Shown here one piece after another: positions 53,112-61,201 of a stretch of DNA of 64,000 nucleotides. The translations under genes and the position numbers were made by a program. Position 1 is the first letter of the stretch; the number at the start of each line of letters is the position of its first letter. This DNA comes from Stigmatella aurantiaca DW4/3-1 (lineage in GTDB: Bacteria; Myxococcota; Myxococcia; Myxococcales; Myxococcaceae), in the NCBI RefSeq assembly GCF_000165485.1, contig NC_014623.1, positions 4,111,501 through 4,175,500 of the forward strand, read 5' to 3'. The notes under the pieces are model-generated. The model worked only from the letters and a program-made list of their open reading frames with translations, was not told the DNA's origin and did no database searches.

Positions 53112-54575
53112 TCATGCGGCGGAGGAGGGCCCCTGGCCGGGGACTGGCGGCGCCTTGAGCAGGGTCACCTTGGGGCCCACGAACGTGTGGCGCTGTGCGG
53201 CCCACCAGTAGATCGCCAGCAGGCCAAGCGCCCCAGCGAAGGTGTAGCCGGCCAGCTCGTTGGGCGGCAGGACGAAGAGCACGGTGATGGTGCCACACCA
53301 CGCGAGCGCCAGCAGGTTGATGGGGGCGGACCATCGCCCCAGATCCCAGGGGCCCTGGTGGGACCAGATGCCGCTGCGGCGCGCCCGGAACCCCACCCAG
53401 ATGGGCAGGGCATAGGAGGCATAGAGCGCCAGGGTGCTGAGGGCCACCATGGCGGCATAGGCGCCGCTCCAGAGGGCCACGAGGAACGCTCCCACCGCGC
53501 TGACCCACACGGCCACGTAAGGGCTCTTGAAGCGCTCGGACACGCTGGCGAGCTGCTGGGAGGCGGGCAGGCCGTTGTCGCGCGCGAACGCGAAGAGCAT
53601 GCGCGAGTTGGAGGTGATGGAGGACAGGCCGCAGAACCACATGGCCCCGATCGTCACCCACACCAGCGCGCCTCCAAGGGCAGGGCCCAGCGCGGTGTAC
53701 AGAATGTGGAGGAAGGGGTTGGGGGCCGCCGCCGCCGCCGGCAAGTCCGTGATGGCCAGCGTCACGGCGAGGAGCAGCCCGTAGCCCACCACCGCGCTCA
53801 CGGCCACCGAGAGGAAGATGCCCCAGGGGGCGTTCCGGGTGGGGTCCACCGTTTCCTCGGAGATGTGGGCGCTCGCGTCATAGCCAGTGAAGGTCCACTG
53901 CGCTTGCAGCAGGCCGATGAGGAACCCATAGAGGTAGACGTTGCTCTCGGTGCTGAACCGGGTGAGCAGGAAGGCGGGGTCCTGCTTGGGGGCGAACACA
54001 ACGAGGGCGCCGATGACCACCGCCACACCGGCCACGTGGTACCAGGCCGACAGGTTGTTGAGCCAGGCCACCGCGCGCACCCCCACGTGGTTGAGCACCG
54101 CGTGCGAGGTAAGGATGGCGGCGTACAGGGGCAGCACGGAGCCGCGTTCCCGTGACCACCCGAGCATGTCCGCGACGAACTCGGCCAACCCGTAGTCGAT
54201 GCCCGCGGTGATGGCGAACTGGCCGACGGTGTTGAACCAGGCGGTGAAGAACCCGACCCGGGGGCCTCCCAGCATCGCCGACCAGTGGTACAGCGCGCCC
54301 GCCGTGGGGAAGGACGAGGCGAGCTGGGCCAGGCTCGCCGCCACCGCGAGCGTCATCAACGAGACCAGCGGCCAGCCGATCCCCATGACGAGCGGGCCGC
54401 CGAAGCGCAGGCCGTGCCCATAGAGCGTCACGGCGCCGGTGAGGATGGAGATGATGGAGAAGGAGACCGCGAAGTTGGAGAAGCCTCCCATGTCGCGAAG
54501 GAGTTGCTGTCCGTAGCCCAGCCCCTGGAGCTGTGCCGCATCGGCTTCTTTCTGCCGCGCCCTGTCTTCACTCAT
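53112..54575 (-). CDS. APC-family amino-acid permease
   Basis: 487 residues from ATG 54575 (M-S-E-D-R-A-R-Q-K-E-A-D); an in-frame start 27 bases upstream is less likely. The N-terminal D-M-G-G-F-S-N-F-A-V-S-F-S-I-I-S-I-L-T-G and roughly 12 hydrophobic helices are typical of the amino acid/polyamine/organocation superfamily, closest by eye to GABA-permease/choline-type members, with Y-D-A-S-A-H-I-S-E-E-T in the middle. Inner-membrane importer; substrate unknown. First gene of a three-gene minus-strand run. Confidence 0.88.
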   Translation of the reverse strand: MSEDRARQKEADAAQLQGLGYGQQLLRDMGGFSNFAVSFSIISILTGAVTLYGHGLRFGGPLVMGIGWPLVSLMTLAVAASLAQLASSFPTAGALYHWSAMLGGPRVGFFTAWFNTVGQFAITAGIDYGLAEFVADMLGWSRERGSVLPLYAAILTSHAVLNHVGVRAVAWLNNLSAWYHVAGVAVVIGALVVFAPKQDPAFLLTRFSTESNVYLYGFLIGLLQAQWTFTGYDASAHISEETVDPTRNAPWGIFLSVAVSAVVGYGLLLAVTLAITDLPAAAAAPNPFLHILYTALGPALGGALVWVTIGAMWFCGLSSITSNSRMLFAFARDNGLPASQQLASVSERFKSPYVAVWVSAVGAFLVALWSGAYAAMVALSTLALYASYALPIWVGFRARRSGIWSHQGPWDLGRWSAPINLLALAWCGTITVLFVLPPNELAGYTFAGALGLLAIYWWAAQRHTFVGPKVTLLKAPPVPGQGPSSAA

Positions 54576-54685
54576 GGTTACAACCATAGCGCGATGCGAC
54601 ACGCCAGATCATCGACATCCCGGAAGAGGGCTGACACCCTGAGTCTCATGCGCCTTGACTACATCCGCGCGGAGGAGGAGCGCTG

Positions 54686-55621
54686 GTGAACCCCTCGCAG
54701 CGATGGGTGTACGCGCTGAAACCCGCGAGTTGGCCGAAGGTGTTCGTCCCGGCGGTGCTGGGGCAGGCCGTGGGGGCGGCCAGCGCGGGCCGGCTGTCGG
54801 TGGGAGCGCTCGCCTTTGGCCTGCTCTGGATGGTCGCGGACGTCGCCTTCATCGTGCTGCTCAATGACTGGGGGGATCGCGAGGTGGATGCCCTCAAGCG
54901 CCGCATGTTCCCGCGCGGGTGCTCACCGAAAACCATCCCCGATGGCATTCTGCCCGCCCGGGCCCTGCTCGTGGCGGGTCTCGGGGCGGGGGGGCTGGCC
55001 CTGCTCCTCGCCGGGGCCGCCGGGGCGTTGCTGGAGCGTCCGTTGTTGCTCCCCCTGGCGGCGCTGGGCCTGTTCGTGTTTGCCGCCTATTCGTTGCCGC
55101 CCCTGCGGCTCAACTACCGGGGCGGGGGGGAGTTTCTGGAGATGGTGGGGGTGGGCGGCGTGCTCCCCGCCCTGCATGCCTATGTGCAGTGCGGCCAGTG
55201 GGCGCCGCTGGAGTTGAAGCTCCTGGCCCCGGGGCTGTTGGCGCTTTGCCTGTCGAGCGCCCTCGCCAGTGGGCTGTCCGACGAGGAGAGTGACCGGGCA
55301 GGGGGCAAGCACACCGTCACCACGCTCCTGGGCAACGCGGTGTCCCGCCGTGCCTCCGAGGCCCTTTTGGTGCTGGGGGCTTTGCTCTGGCTCGGGGCGG
55401 CAGGGGTGTCCAGCGCCGCATTTCTCCGGGGAGGTTTGGTGCTGGGTGCGCTGCTCACGCTATTCTTCGCGGGACGCGTATGGAGGAAGAGTCCGCCGGC
55501 GGTGACGAATGCGTTTGGTGCGCAAGCGGCCTACAAGTTGGAGCTGCACCGCGCCATCTGGTGGGCCACCCTCGCGCTGTCCGCGTGGGTGCTCGCCGCG
55601 GGCCTGGGTGAGCGACGGTGA
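54686..55621 (+). CDS. UbiA-superfamily prenyltransferase (1)
   Basis: 311 residues, about nine membrane helices. The two Asp-rich prenyl-diphosphate sites are present: L-L-N-D-W-G-D-R-E-V-D-A-L-K near residue 60 and G-L-S-D-E-E-S-D-R-A-G-G-K near 200. A Y-S-L-P-P-L-R-L-N-Y-R-G-G-G-E motif in the middle is shared with the second UbiA protein of the operon. It should transfer a prenyl chain to an acceptor in the inner membrane; neither can be named. GTG 54686 has GGAGGAGGAG 5-14 bases upstream. Its stop overlaps the next start. Confidence 0.88.
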   Translation: MNPSQRWVYALKPASWPKVFVPAVLGQAVGAASAGRLSVGALAFGLLWMVADVAFIVLLNDWGDREVDALKRRMFPRGCSPKTIPDGILPARALLVAGLGAGGLALLLAGAAGALLERPLLLPLAALGLFVFAAYSLPPLRLNYRGGGEFLEMVGVGGVLPALHAYVQCGQWAPLELKLLAPGLLALCLSSALASGLSDEESDRAGGKHTVTTLLGNAVSRRASEALLVLGALLWLGAAGVSSAAFLRGGLVLGALLTLFFAGRVWRKSPPAVTNAFGAQAAYKLELHRAIWWATLALSAWVLAAGLGERR

Positions 55622-56343
55622 ATGAGCTCACGGAAGGTCTTCGTCTCGCGCTGAAGGGGTTGGAGCCTCGGATGGGGGCGTGCGCCTCGTTGGATTCCAC
55701 CCGTCCCCGGGCCTCGCTTCCCCTGGAGTTGGCGGCGCGGTTGGTGGAGGGCTCCGGTGAGGTAGAGCGCAGCCGGGCCTTCGCTCAGGGGTTGATCGAG
55801 GTGGTGCGCGCCATCCAGGAGGACTTCCCGGACAACATCTTCTGGGACCTGGATTATCTGGCCAGCCGCCTGTGGCTCGCGGGGGAGCCCCGGGCGATGG
55901 AGCACCTCGCGGGCCGGGTGGTGAGGCTGTGCCGGGGTTTTGGCAACAAGTCCGTGCTGCGCTTCCGGTACATCCATGACTTCCTGTTCGGCTACGACTG
56001 GGCCCGCTGGGTTCTGCGCCAACCGGATGCGCGCGCGGACACCGGGCCGTTTGACCTGGGGTTCCTGGACTACCTCGATGCCCGGCGCGAGGAGCTCGTG
56101 GCGCTGATTGCCGACAAGGACGTCAAGTACGGACCCCTTCAAGGCAGTGAGTTCCGCAACCCCTTCATCTTCTGCCGCGAGCCACCCGACGAGTCCCACC
56201 TGCACCAGGTGCTCGCCCAGGCGGATCTCATCCCCGTCAAGGCCTGGCGCTTCGATGGGGAGTGCCGCTGGCACCTGCCGTTCGCCGACCTGAGGGCCGA
56301 GGCGGCCCTGCGCCTGGGCTTGGCGCGGAGAGACGGTCCGTGA
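55618..56343 (+). CDS. Unknown soluble protein of the UbiA operon
   Basis: 241 residues, no signal peptide and no membrane helix. The sequence is Arg- and Leu-rich and mainly helical, with a conserved-looking core R-F-R-Y-I-H-D-F-L-F-G-Y-D-W-A-R-W-V and a later segment N-P-F-I-F-C-R-E-P-P-D-E-S-H-L-H-Q-V. I do not recognise it. GTG start and stop both overlap the flanking UbiA genes (GTGA at both junctions), so it is made in step with them and probably works with them. Confidence 0.8.
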   Translation: MNELTEGLRLALKGLEPRMGACASLDSTRPRASLPLELAARLVEGSGEVERSRAFAQGLIEVVRAIQEDFPDNIFWDLDYLASRLWLAGEPRAMEHLAGRVVRLCRGFGNKSVLRFRYIHDFLFGYDWARWVLRQPDARADTGPFDLGFLDYLDARREELVALIADKDVKYGPLQGSEFRNPFIFCREPPDESHLHQVLAQADLIPVKAWRFDGECRWHLPFADLRAEAALRLGLARRDGP

Positions 56344-57248
56344 CGAAGGCAGGGGCGCTGCTCCGGGATTGGATTCAGGCGTCCCGGTTGCCCTCGCAGT
56401 CGTATATCGCGCTTCCGTTGTTGCTCGGGCAGCTCATCGCGGTGCGCTCGCATGGGGGCGCGCTCGAGTACGGGACGCTGGCATGGGTGCAGCTCTTCGG
56501 GTTCTTCGATCAGCTCTTCATCGTCTACGCCAATGACTGGGCGGACCAGGAGACGGATCGCCGCAATCAGACGGCCACCGTCTTCTCGGGGGGCTCCCGG
56601 GTGCTGGTCGAGGGGCGGATCTCCCCCCGGGCACTGGGCTGGGCGGCCGTGGCGTGCGCGGGCGCGTTGCTGGCCGTGTCGGTGGGATTGGCGGTGGCCC
56701 AGAACTCGCCGTGGCTCGTGCCGTTGGCCCTCGCCGCGCTCGGGCTGTTGTGGGCCTACAGCTATTCCCCCCTGAGGCTCTCGTATCGAGGGGGCGGAGA
56801 ACTCCTTCAGATGGTGGGGGTCGCGGGAGTGCTCCCGCTCTACGGCTACCTCGCGCAGGGAGGCTCACCCGGAGCGTTTCCCTGGCCCCTGGCCGTGTCG
56901 TTGCTGCCCACCCATCTGGCCTGTTCCATCGCCACCGCGCTCCCGGACGAGCCCTCGGATCGGGAGAGCCTCAAGCGCACGGTGCCCGTCAGGCTCGGGG
57001 GCGAGGGCGCGGTGTGGACCATCGCGGCGCTGAACCTGCTCACGCTCGCGCTGGCGCCGCTCGGGTGGGCGTCCGTGGGGTTGACGGCGGGCTGGGCGCT
57101 CCTCGTTCCTGCCGCTGCCACCTTCGCGGTGCTGTGCTTGCGCCCCGCGCCCCCCGGCTCCTGGCTCATCCAGGTCCGGGTCGCGGCCTGCATCACCGCG
57201 ACCCTGGCCGTGGTGGGACTGCCCCTCCTGGGCTTGGCGGTCCGGTGA
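56340..57248 (+). CDS. UbiA-superfamily prenyltransferase (2)
   Basis: 302 residues from GTG 56340. Asp-rich site 1 is Y-A-N-D-W-A-D-Q-E-T-D-R-R-N, followed by V-F-S-G-G-S-R-V-L-V-E-G-R-I, a stretch reminiscent of MenA-type enzymes; site 2 is L-P-D-E-P-S-D-R-E-S-L-K-R-T. It shares Y-S-P-L-R-L-S-Y-R-G-G-G-E and the M-V-G-V-x-G-V-L-P pattern with the first UbiA protein but is otherwise divergent, so the two likely act on different steps or acceptors. Eight to nine membrane helices. The next gene starts 8 bases on. Confidence 0.88.
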   Translation: MTKAGALLRDWIQASRLPSQSYIALPLLLGQLIAVRSHGGALEYGTLAWVQLFGFFDQLFIVYANDWADQETDRRNQTATVFSGGSRVLVEGRISPRALGWAAVACAGALLAVSVGLAVAQNSPWLVPLALAALGLLWAYSYSPLRLSYRGGGELLQMVGVAGVLPLYGYLAQGGSPGAFPWPLAVSLLPTHLACSIATALPDEPSDRESLKRTVPVRLGGEGAVWTIAALNLLTLALAPLGWASVGLTAGWALLVPAAATFAVLCLRPAPPGSWLIQVRVAACITATLAVVGLPLLGLAVR

Positions 57249-57255
57249 GGGGGCC

Positions 57256-57948
57256 ATGACATACGACTTCCTGGTGCTGGCGTTGCTGTTTCTGGTACCG
57301 GGCGCCTTCATCTGGCTGCTGCGGCCGGACTTGCGTGGGCTGATAGGGAGGACGGTTCCGCTCTCGCTCCCGTTCGCGGCGACGGAGTGGCTCTTCTATC
57401 CGGAGTACTGGGCCCCGAGGTTCCTGTTCGGGTTGGCGGACCGGCTCGGGTTCGGCATCGAAGACGTGCTGTTTGTTGCCGGGCTGGGCGCCTTTTCCTC
57501 CACCGCCTATGCCGTCGCCTTCCGCCGGGGGGTGGTGCCCACGGGGAGTCTTCCCTCCAGGCCGTGGCGGCGGGCAGTGGGGGCCATCGTGGCCGTGCTG
57601 GCCCTGGCGGGAGGCTTGCGGGCGGTGGGTCTGCCCATCCTCTACGCCGCCGTCACGGCGATGGGGGCGGGCGCCGTGGGGGTGTTGAAGGCGCGGCCAG
57701 ATCTGTGGGGGCCGGGTCTCCTGGGCGCCCTGGTGTCGATGGTGCTCTACCTGGGGCTGTGCCTGATCTTCGCGGCGCTCGTTCCTGGGGTCTTCGAGCG
57801 CGCGTGGCGGCCGAGCCTCCTGCTGCCGGGCAGGTTCCTGGGGGTTCCGTTCGATGAGCTGCTGTACGGATGGGGCGCGGGGCTCGCCGCCACGGTGTTT
57901 CCGGCGTGGGCCTTCGGCTTCGGTTTCACCCCGCTCCGGAGCCGGTGA
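57256..57948 (+). CDS. Lycopene-cyclase-domain-like membrane protein (CrtYc/Yd or CrtYe/Yf type)
   Basis: 230 residues with about six or seven membrane helices arranged as two halves. Each half has the acidic motif expected at the start of a helix in heterodimeric lycopene cyclases: F-G-I-E-D-V-L-F-V in the first and G-V-P-F-D-E-L-L-Y in the second, each followed by a hydrophobic, Tyr- or Phe-containing helix. Separate CrtYc/CrtYd subunits are about 100-120 residues, so this would be a fused form. The match is by motif and topology only; the protein may cyclise something other than lycopene. Last gene of the four-gene operon. Confidence 0.6.
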   Translation: MTYDFLVLALLFLVPGAFIWLLRPDLRGLIGRTVPLSLPFAATEWLFYPEYWAPRFLFGLADRLGFGIEDVLFVAGLGAFSSTAYAVAFRRGVVPTGSLPSRPWRRAVGAIVAVLALAGGLRAVGLPILYAAVTAMGAGAVGVLKARPDLWGPGLLGALVSMVLYLGLCLIFAALVPGVFERAWRPSLLLPGRFLGVPFDELLYGWGAGLAATVFPAWAFGFGFTPLRSR

Positions 57949-57963
57949 GCGGACGAACCGGCG

Positions 57964-59070
57964 TCACGGCTTCGGCAGGTCCACGCGGTAGAGGCGGATG
58001 GGCCACTCGATCTTGGACTCCCGGTTGTTGAAGAGGGCCACCCGGTCCATCTGGGGGACCGGTAGCCACAGGGTGCCCCGGCGGTCGAGGTAGGGGGCAT
58101 CCGCCCAGTGCAGGCGCGGGTCCGTGAGGACGGTCTCCACGCGGCGATCCGGCGTGAGCTTGCGCAGGCTGCTGGTGGCCAGGTCGGTGAAGTAGAGGTT
58201 GCCCTTGCGGTCCATGGCGGTGCCGCCCACGGCGGGCAGGTCGAACCAACGCTCCACGTGCGACGCCAGGGTGGCGGGGTCGACGCGAGGGTCATCCAGC
58301 CAGCGCGTCTCGATGCGCCAGAGCGGCCCCGCGAGCGGTGCGAAGTAGAGCCAGCGTCCATCCGGGCTGACTTCCAGCGGATCCGAGTGGACCTTGAGGG
58401 GCTGGCCCTCGGGGGCCAGGACCGTCTTGCCGCCGAGCGTGATGGGGCGATCGTCCGGCGCCGTGGTGAAGGGGCTCTGGTCCAGGACGCGCCGCGCCGC
58501 GCCGGTGTCGAGGTTCAACACGATGATGCCCGGCCGGCCCGCGTCGGTCAGATAGGCCTGCCGGCCGTGGAAGCGGATGTCATCGACGTAGCTGTTCGCC
58601 GTCGCCGCCTCGGGTCCCAAGACATAGACCCGTGCGACCTGCCGCGTCTTCAGGTCGATGCGAACGAGCTTGGCCCCTCCGGGCACCACGGTGCCCCCGA
58701 AGTCCGAGGCGCCGGTATCGACCACCCAGAGGTCATGGTTCTCGCCCCGGTGGATGGCATTGACGTTGATGAAGCCCTTGCTGGGGTCCTTGCCCGGTTG
58801 CCAGTCGTTCCAGGCGGCATCGGGAAAGGGCACGGGCTGGCCCTTGGCGTCGATCTCCGCGACGGAGGGCCCCTGGGAGCCGGTCCAGCGGGGGGCACTG
58901 ACCAGCATGCGGCCCTGGTCGTCCACGGCGGCGCCGTTCCAGATCATCCCGCGGCTCTCCGCGGCGATGGTGAGCGTGGGGGGAGCGGCCTGGGCCAGGG
59001 GGGCGAGGGGACTGCCGAACACGGCAACGGCCGCGATGAGCGAGGGGAGGAGGGTTTTCATGCGGCTCAT
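57964..59070 (-). CDS. Exported SMP-30 / royal-jelly-like beta-propeller protein
   Basis: 368 residues. Signal peptide L-L-P-S-L-I-A-A-V-A-V-F-G ... A-Q-A-A. The mature protein has propeller-blade motifs W-N-G-A-A-V-D-D-Q-G-R-M, D-I-R-F-H-G-R-Q-A-Y-L-T-D, G-T-A-M-D-R-K-G-N-L-Y-F-T-D and the C-terminal D-P-R-L-H-W-A-D-A-P-Y-L. This family includes L-dopachrome-tautomerase-related and SMP-30/gluconolactonase-like proteins; a ligand or reaction cannot be named. ATG 59070 is taken; ATG 59062 is 8 bp in and out of frame, and the in-frame M4 at 59061 is a possible alternative. Divergent from a LysR gene with an operator-like palindrome directly before the start. Confidence 0.82.
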   Translation of the reverse strand: MSRMKTLLPSLIAAVAVFGSPLAPLAQAAPPTLTIAAESRGMIWNGAAVDDQGRMLVSAPRWTGSQGPSVAEIDAKGQPVPFPDAAWNDWQPGKDPSKGFINVNAIHRGENHDLWVVDTGASDFGGTVVPGGAKLVRIDLKTRQVARVYVLGPEAATANSYVDDIRFHGRQAYLTDAGRPGIIVLNLDTGAARRVLDQSPFTTAPDDRPITLGGKTVLAPEGQPLKVHSDPLEVSPDGRWLYFAPLAGPLWRIETRWLDDPRVDPATLASHVERWFDLPAVGGTAMDRKGNLYFTDLATSSLRKLTPDRRVETVLTDPRLHWADAPYLDRRGTLWLPVPQMDRVALFNNRESKIEWPIRLYRVDLPKP

Positions 59071-59075
59071 CCTGG

Positions 59076-59098
59076 GTTCTTTCCGCGAAGCGAAGAAC
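59076..59098. promoter_or_regulatory. LysR-type operator: perfect T-N11-A palindrome
   Basis: GTTCTT (59076-59081) and AAGAAC (59093-59098) are perfect inverted arms with exactly 11 bases between, the classic T-N11-A LysR box. It sits in the 58-bp gap between the LysR gene and its divergent neighbour, five bases from the ATG of the propeller gene and 30 bases before the LysR start, so it could control both. Confidence 0.7.
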
Positions 59099-59128
59099 GC
59101 GCTAGGGGAGACAAACACTTTCTTCCGA

Positions 59129-60079
59129 ATGACGAAAATGGTCCGGTTCGAAGACCTTCAAGTGTTCGTCGCGGCAGCGGATGCGGGCAGCTTCTCCGCC
59201 GCCTCTCGCGTGTTGAACGTGACGCCGGCCGTGGCCAGCACGGCCATGAAGCGGCTGGAGCAGGCGCTGGAGGTCCGTCTGTTCATCCGCTCCACCCGAA
59301 GCCTGCGCCTGACCGATGAAGGGGAGCGCTACCTGGTGCATGCCCGCCTCGCGCTGAGGGCGCTCGAGGATGGGCGCATGACCGTGGCCCGGAGAAAGGG
59401 GGACCTGACCGGGACGCTCAAGCTGTCGGTGCCCTCGGATTTCGGGCGCAACGTGCTGCTGCCGTGGCTGGACGAGTTCCAGAGCACGTTTCCGAAGCTC
59501 ACCGTGCAGCTGCGTGTCAGTGATCGCGTGGCCGATCTGTACCGGCAGCCGGTGGACGTCGCCATTCGCTACGGGACGCTGGAGGACTCGGCGCTGGTGT
59601 CGCAGCCCCTGGCTCCCACCAACCGCAGGGTGTTGTGCGCGGCCCCTGCCTACCTCGCGCGCCATGGCGCTCCCGAGACCTTGGAGGGGCTGCGCCGCCA
59701 CAACTGCCTCCGGTTCACGCTCGGGGACGGGGTGCATGACCGCTGGAGCTTTCAGGGGCCCAAGGGGCTCGAGGTCATCACCGTGGATGGCAACCGGTTC
59801 TGCGATGACGCCGACGTGGTTCGCCGGTGGGCCCTGGCGGGACAGGGCATCGTCTACAAGTCGTTTCTGGACCTGGCGGGGGACCTGAAGGCCGGGCGCC
59901 TCGTGCCCCTTCTCCCCGCATATAAAGGAGAGCCCACCCCATTGCAGTTGGTCTGCGCGCACCGCTCGCTGCTCTCGCCCGCGGTGGGCCGGCTGCGCGA
60001 CTTCCTGAAAGCCCGCTGTGAAGCCTTGCTCGCCACGATGGAGGCGTTGCTGGCGCCGCCTACAGCTCCTCGTCGCTGA
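59129..60079 (+). CDS. LysR-family transcriptional regulator
   Basis: 316 residues from ATG 59129 (a second ATG 9 bases on is possible). The N-terminal winged helix has F-E-D-L-Q-V-F-V-A-A-A-D-A-G-S-F-S-A-A-S, V-T-P-A-V-A-S-T-A-M-K-R-L-E and L-F-I-R-S-T-R-S-L-R-L-T-D-E-G, all standard. The effector domain starts G-T-L-K-L-S-V-P-S-D-F-G and resembles the CrgA/DsdC-like group. It is divergent from the SMP-30-like gene, its likely target, and the operator palindrome lies between. Its 3' end overlaps the convergent DUF523 gene by 20 bases. Confidence 0.93.
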   Translation: MTKMVRFEDLQVFVAAADAGSFSAASRVLNVTPAVASTAMKRLEQALEVRLFIRSTRSLRLTDEGERYLVHARLALRALEDGRMTVARRKGDLTGTLKLSVPSDFGRNVLLPWLDEFQSTFPKLTVQLRVSDRVADLYRQPVDVAIRYGTLEDSALVSQPLAPTNRRVLCAAPAYLARHGAPETLEGLRRHNCLRFTLGDGVHDRWSFQGPKGLEVITVDGNRFCDDADVVRRWALAGQGIVYKSFLDLAGDLKAGRLVPLLPAYKGEPTPLQLVCAHRSLLSPAVGRLRDFLKARCEALLATMEALLAPPTAPRR

Positions 60080-60539
60080 GGAGGATGATGCCCGAGGCGT
60101 GCAGCAGGGCGGCCGTGACCCCCCGGCCTTGCACGAGGCGCTCGCCCACGTAGGTGCCCTGGCTTCCACAGGAGGGGCTGCGCTCCTTGAGCACCGCCAC
60201 GGTGGCCCCGAAGCGCCGGGCCGCCGCCAGGGCCAGCTCCGCCCCCCGCCGGAACGCCGCCGTCTGGTCCTGGCCGGACTCGCGCTCCACCGCCTGGGCC
60301 TGCCCTGCCAGGACGGCCTCGCCGGTTCCGCCGCGAAGGACCACCGCGGGCCTGGGGGTTCCCATCCCCGCGCCCGTTTCCGGGCAGATGGGCACCACCT
60401 CCTTGCCCGCCAGGGCCCGGCTCACCCGGTCCGAGCCCTTCGACAGTCCATCGTAGCGGCACGCGTGGCCCAGCAAACAGGCGCTCACCAGGACCACCCG
60501 GGACTCCCGCAGCGCCGCTTGCCGCTCTTCACGCGTCAC
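60060..60539 (-). CDS. DUF523 / TudS-like iron-sulphur protein
   Basis: 159 residues from GTG 60539, which overlaps the purN stop. The three cysteines of the family are present: C21 in V-S-A-C-L-L-G, C52 in P-I-C-P-E and C124 in S-P-S-C-G. In the characterised member TudS these hold a [4Fe-4S] cluster used to remove sulphur from thiouracil. C27 is an additional Cys close to the first ligand. Being coupled to purN and purM suggests a nucleobase- or tRNA-thiolation-related job, which is inference. Confidence 0.85.
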   Translation of the reverse strand: MTREERQAALRESRVVLVSACLLGHACRYDGLSKGSDRVSRALAGKEVVPICPETGAGMGTPRPAVVLRGGTGEAVLAGQAQAVERESGQDQTAAFRRGAELALAAARRFGATVAVLKERSPSCGSQGTYVGERLVQGRGVTAALLHASGIILLSDEEL

Positions 60540-61201
60540 CCGGGCATCCCCGGGTTGTGCAGGCACAGCCCCTGCGTCGCGGGAGGCGCCGCCACCCGCG
60601 TGCATGCCCCCTCCAGGGTCACCTTGCCCGTCACGGCCAGCCGCACCGCCAGCGGGAAGAGCTTGTGCTCCTCCGAGAGGATGCGCGCGCTCAAGCTGGC
60701 CTCGTCATCGCCCGGCAGCACTGGCACCGCCGCCTGGGCGAGAATGGGGCCCGTGTCCGTGCCCGCGTCCACGAAGTGCACCGTGCACCCGGTGATCTTC
60801 ACGCCGCGCTCCAGGGCCTGGCGCTGTGCATGGAGCCCCGGGAAGGCGGGCAGCAGGGAAGGGTGGATGTTCAGCACTCGCCCCGGAAAGCCCGCCAGGA
60901 AGTCCGCGCTCAAGAGCCGCATGAAGCCCGCAAGGCACACCCATTCGACCTGGGCGGTCCGCAGCGTCTCCCCGAGGGCCTGCTCGAAGGCGGCCCGGGA
61001 GCCGAATGCCTTGGAGTCCAGGGCCACCGCCGGTACACCCGCCCGGCGCGCCCGCTCCAGTGCGTACGCCGTGGGCACGTTGGACACCACGCAGGCGATC
61101 TCCGCGGGGTAATCCCCTCGCGCGCTCGCATCCAGCAGCGCCTGCAGGTTGCTGCCGCTGCCGGACACGAGCACTCCGAGCCGCGCCCGCGCCGCGCTCA
61201 T
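60536..61201 (-). CDS. purN: Phosphoribosylglycinamide formyltransferase
   Basis: Transfers formyl from 10-formyl-THF to GAR in purine synthesis. 221 residues. [15 protein letters not shown] is the phosphate-binding start; [13 protein letters not shown] carries the active-site Asn and His; [12 protein letters not shown] holds the catalytic Asp. The start ATG 61201 overlaps the purM stop (ATGA). The C-terminal 25 residues ([11 protein letters not shown]) go beyond the usual fold. Confidence 0.95.
   Translation of the reverse strand: MSAARARLGVLVSGSGSNLQALLDASARGDYPAEIACVVSNVPTAYALERARRAGVPAVALDSKAFGSRAAFEQALGETLRTAQVEWVCLAGFMRLLSADFLAGFPGRVLNIHPSLLPAFPGLHAQRQALERGVKITGCTVHFVDAGTDTGPILAQAAVPVLPGDDEASLSARILSEEHKLFPLAVRLAVTGKVTLEGACTRVAAPPATQGLCLHNPGMPG

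Noticed and set aside
54648-54689. 13-codon frame M-R-L-D-Y-I-R-A-E-E-E-R-W whose stop overlaps the first UbiA start
   Set aside because: It could be a leader peptide, but the E-E-E codons are simply the GGAGGAGGAG ribosome site, and it has no good ribosome site of its own.
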